Origin: Hymenobacter sp. BT559
GTDB taxonomy: Bacteria; Bacteroidota; Bacteroidia; Cytophagales; Hymenobacteraceae
Direction of reading: 5' to 3'
DNA: 64,000 bases
NCBI RefSeq assembly: GCF_016427535.1
Contig: NZ_JAELXV010000003.1
Coordinates: 248,001 to 312,000 of the forward strand
Shown here: positions 45,455 through 53,596 of the stretch, in pieces
Layout: each line of letters starts with the position of its first letter
Position numbering within the stretch: the first letter of the stretch is position 1
Made by a program: the position numbers and the translations under genes
Notes under the pieces: generated by a model
Told to the model about the DNA's origin: nothing
Databases searched by the model: none
Seen by the model: the letters and a program-made list of their open reading frames with translations, nothing else

Positions 45455-45631
45455 ATGAACGAGCCTACGCCCACCCCCGACCCCCACACCGAGCCGCCCG
45501 TACCCGTGCAAGGCGACGGCGTGCCCGATTACAGCCACCTAGAGATTCATACCGAATCGGAGCTGCCCACGCCCGACAAAGCTGGCGGCAGCGCCACCGA
45601 GCCCGAAAGCGGCGGCGGCTACAGCGGCTAG
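45455..45631 (+). CDS. Very small acidic Pro/Glu-rich protein (58 residues)
   Basis: The family is not recognised. The frame starts at the ATG at 45455 and encodes 58 residues (MNEPTPTPDPHTEPPVPVQG at the start, ending GGGYSG). It is strongly acidic, rich in Pro, Glu, Thr and Gly, and probably unfolded. Support for a real gene: a strong terminator begins 22 bases past the stop, a TAACTTTT box similar to the -7 consensus lies about 30 bases upstream, and the gene fits exactly between divergent fumC and the next transcript. No signal peptide is present. Confidence 0.6.
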   Translation: MNEPTPTPDPHTEPPVPVQGDGVPDYSHLEIHTESELPTPDKAGGSATEPESGGGYSG

Positions 45632-45652
45632 TCTGCTTGGCATTTTGGCCCT

Positions 45653-45690
45653 AGCGCCGCGTTGCCTACTGTAGGCGGCGCGGCGCTTTT
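45653..45690 (+). terminator. Terminator after the 58-residue protein gene
   Basis: A 15-base stem (AGCGCCGCGTTGCCT/AGGCGGCGCGGCGCT, one mismatch) with a five-base loop is followed by TTTT. Confidence 0.88.
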
Positions 45691-45842
45691 GCGTGGTGCT
45701 GAGTAGTATTTACACCTCATGCAATTTCACAATAAGGCGAAAAGCAGCAGGTATCGAAAAGGAGGGAGTGCTATCTTTCGAGGGCCTACCGCCAAGGTTT
45801 TGCGGCGTGAGGTGCTGATTTTTTGCCACGCCAACCTGACTC

Positions 45843-48029
45843 ATGCTGAAACGCTACCTCTTCTTATTACTAGCGGCCGGGCCGCTGGCTGCCCAACCCA
45901 CGCGGCCTACTGCCAGTGGCCAACCGGCTCCCGAGCCGGTAAAAGTCACTGACTTGCTAAAAATTGAGCAGCTCAGTAATGTAACCCTGACCCGCGATGG
46001 CCGACGGGCAGCCTTTACGGTGCTGGCCGTGGTGCCCGATGAGAAAAGCAAGGCCGACTACAAAAACCTGAGCCAGCTTTATACCATTGGCACCGAGGCG
46101 GGGGCTGTGCCCCGGCAGCTCACTTTTAGCAAAGACGGCGCTACGCAGCCCGCCTGGAGCCCTGACGGCCGGCAGCTAGCTTTTGTGCGCACGGTAGAAG
46201 AGAAGCCACAGGTATTTGTGATGCCCGCCGATGGTGGCGAGGCCCGGCAGCTCACCCGCTTCAAGTACGGTGCCACGGCCCCTAAGTGGAGCCCCGATGG
46301 CCGGCAGGTACTGTTTGGGGCGGCCATTCCACTGCGCGATTTTGTGAAGGATTCTCTGCTGAATGCTAGCAAGGCCCTCCCTCTCTGGTCGTACGAGAAG
46401 CCGGGTTTTACCAAGAATAGTCCCCTAGGGTCGGCGCGGCCCAATGCCGACGGCAATCTGGCTGAAGTGCGTGCCTACCTCGATAAAAACGAGTTGGACA
46501 AGAAAGCCAAGGTGCTCGATAATCTGGACTTTCAAGACGAAAAGGACGTGTCGGCCGACAAAAGCCTGGCCCAGCTTTTCTTGATTAATGCTACTGACCC
46601 GGCCGCGCAGCCTGTGGCCATTACCCACGGTTTCTATCGCTTTAGCCAGGCCGAATTCACGCCCGACGGCCAGCACCTGCTGCTGCTGGCAGCCATCGAC
46701 TCGGTGCGCCACCCCGACCGCGCTCAGGAAAACGCGGTGTTTATGGCCGACCTCCAGGGCCGCCACCTGCGCCCGCTGCTGAGCCAAGACAGTACCGCCT
46801 ACGCCACCCCGGCGGTGTCGCCCTCGGGTCGGTGGCTGGCGTTTCAGCAGTCGCCCACCGGGCGCGTGGCCGTGCCCAAGCTGATGGTAATGCCCCTAGG
46901 CGGTGGCCCCGCCATCACCGTTCCGCTCGACCGCACACCGGCCGGCCTCACGTGGAGCAGCGATAGCAAGTATTTATACTTCACGGCCCAGGCCAACGGC
47001 GGCGTGCCCTTGTACCGAGTAAATATTGGCACGCGCAAAATGGAGAAGCTGTCGGCCGACGACGCAGGTATCCTAAGCTTTGCCGTGGCCCAGGGCCATG
47101 TGGTGTACGCCCAAACCGGCGTGCGCAACCCCTCCGACCTGTACGTGGCCGATGCTAGCCTGCGCCAAGTGCACCGCGCCGGCACCTTCAACGACTGGGT
47201 GAAAACCTGGCGCCTCTCCTTACCCGAGAAGCACACGTTTGTGAACGACAAGGGCCTGACTGTGGAGTACTGGGTGATGAAACCCACTGCCTACCAGGCC
47301 GGCCAGAAGTACCCGCTGCTGCTCGAAATCCACGGCGGACCGTCGGCCATGTGGGGGCCGGGCGAGGCCAGCATGTGGCACGAGTTTCAGTATTTCGCTA
47401 GCCAGGGCTACGGCGTGGTATACAGCAACCCGCGCGGCTCGGGCGGCTACGGCGAGCAGTTTCTCCGGGCCAATATCCGCGACTGGGGCACTGGCCCGAG
47501 CAGCGACGTGCTCACGGCCCTCGACAAAACCGTGGCTGAAGGCTGGGCCGACCCCAGCAAGCTGGTCGTGACGGGCGGCTCCTACGCCGGCTACCTTGTG
47601 GCCTGGATTGTGAGCCATGACCACCGCTTCCAGGCGGCCTGCTCACAGCGCGGGGTCTATGACCTAGCTACCTTCTTCGGCGAGGGCAATGCCTGGCGCC
47701 TAGTGCCCAACTACTTCGGTGGCTACCCCTGGCAGCCGGCGGTGCGGGCGGTACTCACCCGCGAGTCGCCCATCACCTACGTCGAAAACATCACGACCCC
47801 CTATATCCTCTTTCACGGCGAAAACGACCGCCGCACGGGCTTCGTGCAGGGCGAGATGCTGTTTCGCAGTCTCAAAGTACTGGGCCGACCAGTGGAGTAC
47901 GTGCGCCACCCCGGCGGCACCCACGAGCTTACCCGTGCGGGCGACAACCGCCAGCGCATCGACCAGATGCTGCGCACCTACGAGTTTTTTGAGCGTTACC
48001 TGCACACCAAAGGGGTGGCTGCGCAGTAG
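45843..48029 (+). CDS. S9 family peptidase (dipeptidyl/acylaminoacyl peptidase-like)
   Basis: This exported serine peptidase has 728 residues and a signal peptide (MLKRYLFLLLAAGPLAAQPT). TolB/WD40-like propeller blades occupy about 35-440, with repeated SPDGRQLAF, SPDGRQVLFG and SPSGRWLAF motifs. The C-terminal hydrolase domain has the triad Ser580 in GGSYAGY, Asp662 in GENDRR and His694 in GGTHEL. These fit the S9C group (acylaminoacyl or dipeptidyl peptidases). Together with the S9A and M28 enzymes of the window it suggests use of peptides outside the cytoplasm. A REP-like hairpin follows the stop. Confidence 0.93.
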   Translation: MLKRYLFLLLAAGPLAAQPTRPTASGQPAPEPVKVTDLLKIEQLSNVTLTRDGRRAAFTVLAVVPDEKSKADYKNLSQLYTIGTEAGAVPRQLTFSKDGATQPAWSPDGRQLAFVRTVEEKPQVFVMPADGGEARQLTRFKYGATAPKWSPDGRQVLFGAAIPLRDFVKDSLLNASKALPLWSYEKPGFTKNSPLGSARPNADGNLAEVRAYLDKNELDKKAKVLDNLDFQDEKDVSADKSLAQLFLINATDPAAQPVAITHGFYRFSQAEFTPDGQHLLLLAAIDSVRHPDRAQENAVFMADLQGRHLRPLLSQDSTAYATPAVSPSGRWLAFQQSPTGRVAVPKLMVMPLGGGPAITVPLDRTPAGLTWSSDSKYLYFTAQANGGVPLYRVNIGTRKMEKLSADDAGILSFAVAQGHVVYAQTGVRNPSDLYVADASLRQVHRAGTFNDWVKTWRLSLPEKHTFVNDKGLTVEYWVMKPTAYQAGQKYPLLLEIHGGPSAMWGPGEASMWHEFQYFASQGYGVVYSNPRGSGGYGEQFLRANIRDWGTGPSSDVLTALDKTVAEGWADPSKLVVTGGSYAGYLVAWIVSHDHRFQAACSQRGVYDLATFFGEGNAWRLVPNYFGGYPWQPAVRAVLTRESPITYVENITTPYILFHGENDRRTGFVQGEMLFRSLKVLGRPVEYVRHPGGTHELTRAGDNRQRIDQMLRTYEFFERYLHTKGVAAQ

Positions 48030-48064
48030 GTTGATTTCAATATAACTACTTCAAAACCCAGGAG

Positions 48065-48109
48065 AACGGTCATGCTTATCTGGCGTCTAGGCAGTGAAGC
48101 ATGACCGTT
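48065..48109. repeat. 13-bp inverted repeat, GTCATGC family
   Basis: Perfect arms AACGGTCATGCTT (48065-48077) and AAGCATGACCGTT (48097-48109) flank a 19-base loop. The core is shared with the element at 6002-6106. It lies between two plus-strand genes and could act as a terminator or mRNA-stabilising hairpin. Confidence 0.8.
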
Positions 48110-48135
48110 GTTCTAGCTCTTCTTTTCCCCGCCCC

Positions 48136-49269
48136 ATGAAAATGCGTTTCTCCACCTGTTCGATGGCATTGGTAGTGCTCAGCGCGCTGCTGTCTGGTTG
48201 CGGTCAGTCGCAAACTTCTGCTACTGCCGAAGTTGTGACAACCAATACCACTGTTCCGGCCGATTACTTCCCTGCCCCTGAAACGGGCGTGAAAACAGGC
48301 GGTGTGCAGGTCATTCCGATAACGACGCCCAAGGGCACGTTTAAGGTCTGGACCAAGCGCTTCGGCAACAACCCGAAAACCAAAATCCTGCTTCTTAATG
48401 GAGGGCCAGGTGCCACGCACGAATACTTCGAGTGCATGGAGAGCTTTTTGCCACAGGAGGGCATCGAGTTTATCTACTATGACCAGCTAGGGTGCGGCAA
48501 CTCCGATAACCCCCGCGACACAGCCATGTGGAGCCTGCCGCGCTATGTGGAGGAGGTAGAGCAGGTGCGCAAAGCCCTAAATCTGGATAAGGACAATTTT
48601 TACCTCCTAGGTCACTCCTGGGGCGGCATCTTGGCGGCTGAGTATGCCTTTAAGTATCAGCAAAACCTGAAGGGCCTTATAATCTCTAATATGATGATGA
48701 GTTGCCCCGCCTACGGCCGCTATGCCGATGAGGTGCTGGCCAACCAACTAAAGCCCGAGGTGCTAGCCGAAATCCGGCAAATTGAAGCGCGGAAGGACTT
48801 CAGCAATCCGCGCTATATGGGACTGCTGGAGCCCAATTTCTATGCGCAGCACCTGTGCCGCATCGTGCCCAACCCCGAGCCGGTAACGCGGGCCATGAGC
48901 AAAATAAATCAGTCGCTCTACGTGACGATGCAAGGGCCCAGTGAGTTTGGTATTTCGGGCAAGCTCACTACCTGGGACCGCACCAAAGACCTACCTAGGC
49001 TCACCATTCCGGTGCTCAGCATCGGCGGCAAGTACGACACCATGGATCCGGCACACATGCAGTGGATTGCGACTCAGGTCAAGCTGGGTAACTCGCTTAT
49101 TTGCCCTAACGGCAGCCACATGAGCATGTACGACGACCAGCAAATCTATATGACGGGCCTAGTAAAATTCCTGAAGTCGGTGGAAGACGGTTCCATCAAG
49201 CCCGGCACACAGCTAGCAGCAGAATCGTCTGACAGTAAGGCCAGGGTAAATATCATGAATGCGAAGTAG
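48136..49269 (+). CDS. Proline iminopeptidase-like alpha/beta hydrolase, lipoprotein
   Basis: This 377-residue hydrolase belongs to the S33 group, in which members cleave N-terminal proline from peptides. The start at 48136 (MKMRFSTCSMALVVLSALLS) gives a lipoprotein signal ending LLSGC; an in-frame ATG 14 codons earlier lies in a repeat and is rejected. Motifs are the oxyanion-hole LLLNGGPGATHEYF (about 98), the nucleophile elbow GHSWGG (about 175), Asp in GKYDTMDPAHM and His in CPNGSHMSMYDD. It follows an S9 peptidase gene across a REP-like hairpin. A role in final peptide breakdown is inferred; other amide or ester substrates are possible. Confidence 0.9.
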   Translation: MKMRFSTCSMALVVLSALLSGCGQSQTSATAEVVTTNTTVPADYFPAPETGVKTGGVQVIPITTPKGTFKVWTKRFGNNPKTKILLLNGGPGATHEYFECMESFLPQEGIEFIYYDQLGCGNSDNPRDTAMWSLPRYVEEVEQVRKALNLDKDNFYLLGHSWGGILAAEYAFKYQQNLKGLIISNMMMSCPAYGRYADEVLANQLKPEVLAEIRQIEARKDFSNPRYMGLLEPNFYAQHLCRIVPNPEPVTRAMSKINQSLYVTMQGPSEFGISGKLTTWDRTKDLPRLTIPVLSIGGKYDTMDPAHMQWIATQVKLGNSLICPNGSHMSMYDDQQIYMTGLVKFLKSVEDGSIKPGTQLAAESSDSKARVNIMNAK

Positions 49270-49296
49270 GCTAATCACCTCTTCCCACAACTACTG

Positions 49297-50400
49297 CTAA
49301 AACGGCACCGTCACATCTACCGTTTGGGCGGCGCGGCGGCCGCCGCTGATGCCGGGTATCCAGCCGGGGCCTTCGCACACCAGGCGCTGGGCTTCTTCGT
49401 CGTAGTCGGCGCGTAGGCCGTGCAATACTTTGAGTTGTTGAATCTTGCCATCGGCCCCGATGGTGAGCCGCAGCTGCACGCTGCCCGACAGCGGGCGCTC
49501 GCCAGCTTCGGGCTGAAACTCGGCGGCGGCGCGGCGCAGCTTCTCACGCATAGCCGAGTAGCCACCGGCGGGGGCCGGGGCAATGGGCGGGGCAGCCGGC
49601 ATCAGGGCTTGCCGGCTAGGTGCGCTTTCTACTGGGCGCGTGAGCTGAGTGTCAGCAGCCTTCAAAGTAAACCGCAGATGGCTCGTATCGGCCGTGGCGG
49701 CGGGCGCGCTGCTGGCGAGGGGCGGCGCCACGGGCAGTTCCTCCGCAGGTTTGGCACTGTTGGCGGCTAGAGGCGCATCGGGCATCGGGGCAGCCGAAGT
49801 AGTTTGCTGCGTGGGCTGCTGGCGCGCATGGCGGGCGCTGCTGCTGGCGACATGAGTGCGCCGGGGCCGGGCCGCAGCCCTAGCATGCGCCGGCTTGCTT
49901 GCTGCAAGGGGGGGAGCGCTGGCTACTTCGCTCTCGGACGATGTCACCGAGGCAGGGGCAGCCGGTGTTACAGGTTCTACTGGTGCCGCTGCGGGCGCCA
50001 CGGCCACGGCCGTAGTAGTGCGCGCGGCATGGCGCTGCTGCCAGGCCCACCAACCACCGGCCACTAGGCCTAGCAACAGGGCAGCGGCGGCGGCTAGCTG
50101 GGGCAGCAGCCAGCGGTTGCGGCGCTCTTCGCGGTCGAAACGGGCGGGCGCGGCTTGCTGCTGCACACGCTGGCGCAGGCGCTGCTGAAGTTGAGCCAGC
50201 GCTTGGTCGGTAGTGGCGGCAGAGGTTTGCTGCAAGCCAGCCAGAATATCGGCGCAGCGCGGGCAGGCCAGCGTGTGGGCTTCTACGCGGTGCTGGCTGG
50301 CCGGGGCCAGCGTGCCCGCCGCATACTGGCGCAACAAGCCCACGGGCAGGTGCGGGCCGGCCGGGGTAGTGGCGTTCAACAGCGGGTTGGTGGGCAGCAT
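49297..50400 (-). CDS. Anti-sigma-factor-like protein fused to a TonB C-terminal domain
   Basis: This 367-residue single-pass membrane protein combines two parts. The cytoplasmic N-terminus has a zinc-binding anti-sigma motif HTLACPRC (H-x3-C-x2-C, about 42-49). A transmembrane helix lies near 97-120 (LLPQLAAAAALLLGLVAGGWWAW). A periplasmic Ala/Pro-rich spacer of about 160 residues leads to a TonB_C-like domain (GSVQLRLTIGADGKIQQLKVL..YDEEAQRLV) at the end. The ECF sigma-factor gene is upstream on the same strand (104 bases away), so this is probably its regulator. The TonB domain could touch an outer-membrane receptor and pass its state to the sigma factor; this is an inference. Confidence 0.8.
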   Translation of the reverse strand: MLPTNPLLNATTPAGPHLPVGLLRQYAAGTLAPASQHRVEAHTLACPRCADILAGLQQTSAATTDQALAQLQQRLRQRVQQQAAPARFDREERRNRWLLPQLAAAAALLLGLVAGGWWAWQQRHAARTTTAVAVAPAAAPVEPVTPAAPASVTSSESEVASAPPLAASKPAHARAAARPRRTHVASSSARHARQQPTQQTTSAAPMPDAPLAANSAKPAEELPVAPPLASSAPAATADTSHLRFTLKAADTQLTRPVESAPSRQALMPAAPPIAPAPAGGYSAMREKLRRAAAEFQPEAGERPLSGSVQLRLTIGADGKIQQLKVLHGLRADYDEEAQRLVCEGPGWIPGISGGRRAAQTVDVTVPF

Positions 50401-50469
50401 CTTTTTTGAGTGGAGAGTTTTAAGTGTTGGATTAGGAGCTGAGGTAGGGGAGGAAAACGGTTATCACTG

Positions 50470-50491
50470 CTTTGCTACGCTCGCAATGACA
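50470..50491. repeat. Solo half-copy of an inverted-repeat family
   Basis: GCTTTGCTACGCTCGCAATG here resembles one arm of the repeat at 21351-21429. No second arm is seen nearby. Confidence 0.5.
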
Positions 50492-50504
50492 ATCAACTTT
50501 CGCC

Positions 50505-51143
50505 TTAGTCGTTATTGTTCATTCTCAATTCTTTGTGCAGGCTGCGCTTGAGCATGCGGCGGCCATTTTGGAGGTGGCTTTTTACTTGGTTGAGGGCCAG
50601 CCCAGTGGCGGCCACTATTTCCTGATACGATTTTTCTTCTAGATAAAACAGCTCGAGGCAGCGGCGTTGCTCAGGCGGCAGCTGACTTAGGGCCAGCTCC
50701 AAGGCTTGCAGGTCGGCTTCGTGCTGCTGGGTTTCTTCGGCCTCATCGGCGGCATTGGGCAGATGCCGTGCAGCGGCCGTTTCCACATCGGCGGCGTCGG
50801 GCAGCAGTAGGAGGGGGCCGCCGCTGGCGGTGCCGCGCTGCCGGGCCCGCAGCTCCATGAGGCAGTGGTTGCGGGCCGTGGCGTAGAGCCAGGCCCCAAA
50901 GTTATCGGGCACGTGGGTGCGCAGCTTCACCACTAAGTGCTCGAATAGCTGCATGGTCGCATCCTGGGCGTCTTCGTCGGGCGGGGCCAGGTAGCGGCGG
51001 CACACCGCAAACACCTCGGGCAGGTACCGCTCGTAGAGCAGGCCTAGGTCGGCCACGTCGCCGCCTTGGCGATAGCGCGCCAGCACCTCCTGGTCGGAGA
51101 GGGCAGCGGACGGAACGACGGTAGTGCGGCGACGAAACAACAC
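50505..51143 (-). CDS. ECF-type RNA polymerase sigma factor
   Basis: This sigma-70 family protein of the extracytoplasmic-function class has about 212 residues from the GTG at 51143. Region 2 shows YLPEVFAVCRRYL and DAQDATMQLFEHLV followed by FGAWLYATARNHCLMELR. Region 4 has LPPEQRRCLELFYLEEKSYQEIVAATGLALNQVKSHLQNGRRML as its helix-turn-helix. The in-frame ATG at 51242 is rejected because it lies inside a terminator hairpin of the upstream gene; the GTG start follows that terminator. The anti-sigma/TonB gene lies directly downstream. Target promoters are not identified. Confidence 0.9.
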   Translation of the reverse strand: MLFRRRTTVVPSAALSDQEVLARYRQGGDVADLGLLYERYLPEVFAVCRRYLAPPDEDAQDATMQLFEHLVVKLRTHVPDNFGAWLYATARNHCLMELRARQRGTASGGPLLLLPDAADVETAAARHLPNAADEAEETQQHEADLQALELALSQLPPEQRRCLELFYLEEKSYQEIVAATGLALNQVKSHLQNGRRMLKRSLHKELRMNNND

Positions 51144-51228
51144 GGCGGCAAGGTACGAGTGGGCGCAAACACCCGCGGCCTGCCACTGGCAGGATGCCGC
51201 TTCGCCTCGAAATGCACACGCCCGGCCC

Positions 51229-51272
51229 AAAAAAAGGAGCACCGGCCACGCAGCGGGCCGGTGCTCCTTTTT
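51229..51272. terminator. Strong hairpin terminator, active on both strands
   Basis: A 12-base perfect stem (GGAGCACCGGCC/GGCCGGTGCTCC) with an eight-base loop has T runs on both strands. It ends the minus-strand repeat lipoprotein gene and shows that the sigma-factor start must be below about 51229. Confidence 0.93.
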
Positions 51273-51307
51273 AATATACTGCCAGGTGCCTGGGCAGTAA
51301 GCTGAAA

Positions 51308-51715
51308 TTACTGCTTGGCAGCAGCTTTCATGTTCTCTTTGGTCTGGCTAGCCGACTTGGCAGCGGCGTCGCCCATAGCGTCCATTTTGTTGCCAGCGGC
51401 ATCCATTTTGGCGTCCATTTTAGCACCGGCTTCTTGGGCGTTGGCTTTGGCGTTGTCAGCAGCGGCGTCCATTTTGTCGCCAGCTTTGTCGGCAGCCGCT
51501 TCCATCTTGTCACCAGCGGCTTCCATTTTGGCTTCGGCTTTGTCGCCAGCAGCCTCCATTTTGTCGCCTACTTGCTCGGCGCTGGGGGTAGTTACCTCGG
51601 TGGTAGTGGTGGTGCTGCCGTCAGCGTTTTTAGTGGTGTCGGTGTCGGTCGAGCAAGCGCCGAGGCTCAGGCTGAGGGTAGCGGCGGCGAGCAGAGTTTT
51701 GAACGAAGTAGTCAT
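51308..51715 (-). CDS. Repeat-rich lipoprotein with KM(E/D)AAGDK-type helical repeats
   Basis: The function is unknown. The 135-residue product has a lipoprotein signal (TLLAAATLSLSLGAC, Cys at about 21) and a Thr-rich linker. From about residue 50 to 120 it is made of repeats around KMEAAGDK, KMDAAADN and KMDAAGNK, spaced 7 to 11 residues, with almost only Ala, Lys, Met, Glu, Asp and Gly. This predicts one long amphipathic helix, like LEA-type or apolipoprotein-like proteins. A stress or envelope-spacer role is a guess. The matching DNA (about 51370-51570) is itself repetitive (TCCATTTTG units), so copy number may vary. Confidence 0.75.
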   Translation of the reverse strand: MTTSFKTLLAAATLSLSLGACSTDTDTTKNADGSTTTTTEVTTPSAEQVGDKMEAAGDKAEAKMEAAGDKMEAAADKAGDKMDAAADNAKANAQEAGAKMDAKMDAAGNKMDAMGDAAAKSASQTKENMKAAAKQ

Positions 51716-51864
51716 GGGAGTAGGGGGTTGGGAAAGTGAAATTGTGCTGCTTAATGAAGGCTCTCTGCAAAAGGTAACCTTCGCCCGCGCTCGGGCTTAC
51801 CAACTTTTTTTGCCCCGCGCAAGTATAGCCGAGTTGCACCTCGATTTTGCTTTTCCTTCATTCT

Positions 51865-52266
51865 ATGGATTCCACTGCCTCCACCCCGCACACCCCGCCC
51901 GCCCGCACCGAGCCGCTGCACATCAGCGACGAACAAAGCACGGCTCTGCTCACCGATACCCTAGGCCTACTCGGCGAGGGCCTGCCCAATGCCGATGGGG
52001 CCAGCGGCCTGCACGAGCTGGAGCGTTGGGAAATGGTGCTCGAAGCCAGCGACCGCCCCGGCCTAGCCAAAGTGTGCCAGGAAGTGAAGCTGCTGCGCGA
52101 GCGTCTCAGCGCCTCCGATACCCAAGCCCATGAGATTGCCGAAATTCTGGCCAGCCTAGGTGCTGAAACCCAGAAGGTGAGCGAAGAAGCTGCCAATGGC
52201 TACTCCGATTCGCTGCACAAGCTGAGCCGCCTGCTCATCAAAGCCAGCAACCTGCTTTCGCGCTAA
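51865..52266 (+). CDS. Hypothetical protein, mostly helical
   Basis: The family is not recognised. The 133-residue product starts at 51865 (MDSTASTPHTPPARTEPLH) with a Pro/Thr-rich disordered N-terminus. Helical segments follow (QSTALLTDTLGLLGEGL, GLAKVCQEVKLLRERLS, SDSLHKLSRLLIKASNLLSR). It has no signal peptide or membrane helix. A terminator follows closely. It runs divergently from the repeat lipoprotein gene, with which it shares a promoter region of 149 bases. Confidence 0.65.
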   Translation: MDSTASTPHTPPARTEPLHISDEQSTALLTDTLGLLGEGLPNADGASGLHELERWEMVLEASDRPGLAKVCQEVKLLRERLSASDTQAHEIAEILASLGAETQKVSEEAANGYSDSLHKLSRLLIKASNLLSR

Positions 52267-52317
52267 GCGCAAGCCCTAGGTACTCTAAATCTGCGGTTTG
52301 CCGCTTGCACGCCACTT

Positions 52318-52352
52318 TAGCGCGGACCCCTCCGGGGCCGCGCTATTTTTTT
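52318..52352 (+). terminator. Terminator after the helical hypothetical gene
   Basis: The stem AGCGCGG(A)CCCC/GGGGCCGCGCT with a short loop and one bulge is followed by seven T. Confidence 0.85.
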
Positions 52353-52385
52353 GCCCCGACCTTTGCACCGCAATTCGCGTCGCTC

Positions 52386-53402
52386 ATGATTACCCTCTAC
52401 GACCCTTTCGAGGGCATGCAGTTTGGCCCCGGCCGCTGCTTTCTTACCGGCCAGCCCGTTGGCCCCGCTGATACCGTTCCGGTTTTTGCCGAGTGGGTGC
52501 AGGCTGCCTACGGCCTGGCCGAGCGCCCCATCTACCTGCTCGACCAGAGCCAGACTACCTACGCTGCCCTGCGCCTGCCACTGGCCCCCGCGCTACGCCC
52601 GAGCCTGCAAGCCCTCGAAGACGAGGTGCAGCAAGCGGCCCTAGGTGGCCCCGCCGGCCTGCGCGCCTTGCTACCCGCCCGCCTGTGGCAGTGGGCAGCC
52701 AAAATGTTCTACGGCATCTTCGCCGCCGAATTGGTGCAGCAGCAGCAGCCACTCATCAAGCCCCAGTACCCGCTGGCCGAAAATGTGCAGCTGCTGCGCA
52801 AGTTTCGGCCGTTTTTTCAGCTGCTGCAAGGCCTGCGCGTGCCCACCGACTACGCCGACTTCGTGCCCGGCTCAGTGTTCGTGCTAGAGGCAGACGACCA
52901 TTATGAGGCGCCGGTCTTTGAATATGATGACGACCTCAATACCCTGGTATTTAGCATCAAGCTAGGCAATGCCGTGGTAGTGGCTTCGCTTATCGACATC
53001 GGCTTTATCGGCCAGGCTATGCGCCAAGTGTATGCCGATGCCCAGCGCCCGCTGCACCCCGTGCAGGTAGCCGAGTTTAAAGCCCGCGTCTATTACGCGG
53101 CCTATTTGCTGTCGGCCATTCCCGACATCTACCCGCGCCGGCCTGGCCCGCTCGACCCGCCCAGTGCCGAGCTGGTGCTCGATGCGCTGGTCGACGATGT
53201 GACGGCGACAATCTTCAATCCTTGGGAAAACCTGTCCTACGGCCACGTGCTCACCGGCCTGTGGGCGCGCTGGGGCCTCTCCGAAGAGATTATCCTGCGC
53301 AATCCCTTCCAGCCCCTAAGCTTGCTCTACGATGCCACTGGCCAGCCGCAGCCCGCCGAGGCAGCGGGCGAGCAGCTCAACGTATTAGCTTTCAAGGGGT
53401 AG
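52386..53402 (+). CDS. Hypothetical protein (338 residues)
   Basis: The family is not recognised. The start at 52386 (MITLYDPFEGMQFGPGRCFL) is chosen because it follows the previous terminator and a TTTGC element at 52362, and the frame upstream is derived from the terminator. No signal peptide or clear transmembrane helix is seen. The N-terminal CFLTGQPV resembles the first half of a zinc-knuckle but no second Cys pair follows. A mixed alpha/beta body includes the SVFVLEADDHYEAPVFEYDDDLNTLVFSIKLGN strand-rich part and an acidic C-terminus. Cytoplasmic location is likely. Confidence 0.7.
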   Translation: MITLYDPFEGMQFGPGRCFLTGQPVGPADTVPVFAEWVQAAYGLAERPIYLLDQSQTTYAALRLPLAPALRPSLQALEDEVQQAALGGPAGLRALLPARLWQWAAKMFYGIFAAELVQQQQPLIKPQYPLAENVQLLRKFRPFFQLLQGLRVPTDYADFVPGSVFVLEADDHYEAPVFEYDDDLNTLVFSIKLGNAVVVASLIDIGFIGQAMRQVYADAQRPLHPVQVAEFKARVYYAAYLLSAIPDIYPRRPGPLDPPSAELVLDALVDDVTATIFNPWENLSYGHVLTGLWARWGLSEEIILRNPFQPLSLLYDATGQPQPAEAAGEQLNVLAFKG

Positions 53403-53542
53403 TATAGCTTAGTTTTTAGGTAATGTGGCGTCAGGGCATATTAGGCAGACCTAGGATAGGCAGCCGCAGGCCGACACTACGCTAGCTGAAGCCTACTCTA
53501 CCCTAACCCCAACCGAACGGACGCCCCGCGCTGCCCGTATGC

Positions 53543-53574
53543 AAAGCCCCAGCCGGTAGCCGGCTGGGGCTTTT
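53543..53574 (+). terminator. Terminator between the hypothetical and MRJP-like genes
   Basis: A 13-base stem (AAAGCCCCAGCCGG/CCGGCTGGGGCTTT) with a tiny loop is followed by TTTT. Confidence 0.9.
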
Positions 53575-53596
53575 CCATTCCTACTCACTTGTTTCT

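Noticed and set aside
45364..45654. 96-codon frame overlapping the 58-residue protein gene
   Set aside because: Its Arg-rich reading is a frame-shifted version of the acidic gene and runs into the terminator; the smaller gene fits its signals better.
6000..48110. Inverted repeats as ends of an insertion sequence
   Set aside because: No transposase or other mobile-element gene lies between or beside any of the repeat pairs, so they are called only as repeats.
51315..52133. 272-codon plus-strand frame rich in Ala and Ser
   Set aside because: It runs antisense through the repeat lipoprotein gene and then out of frame through the helical hypothetical gene.
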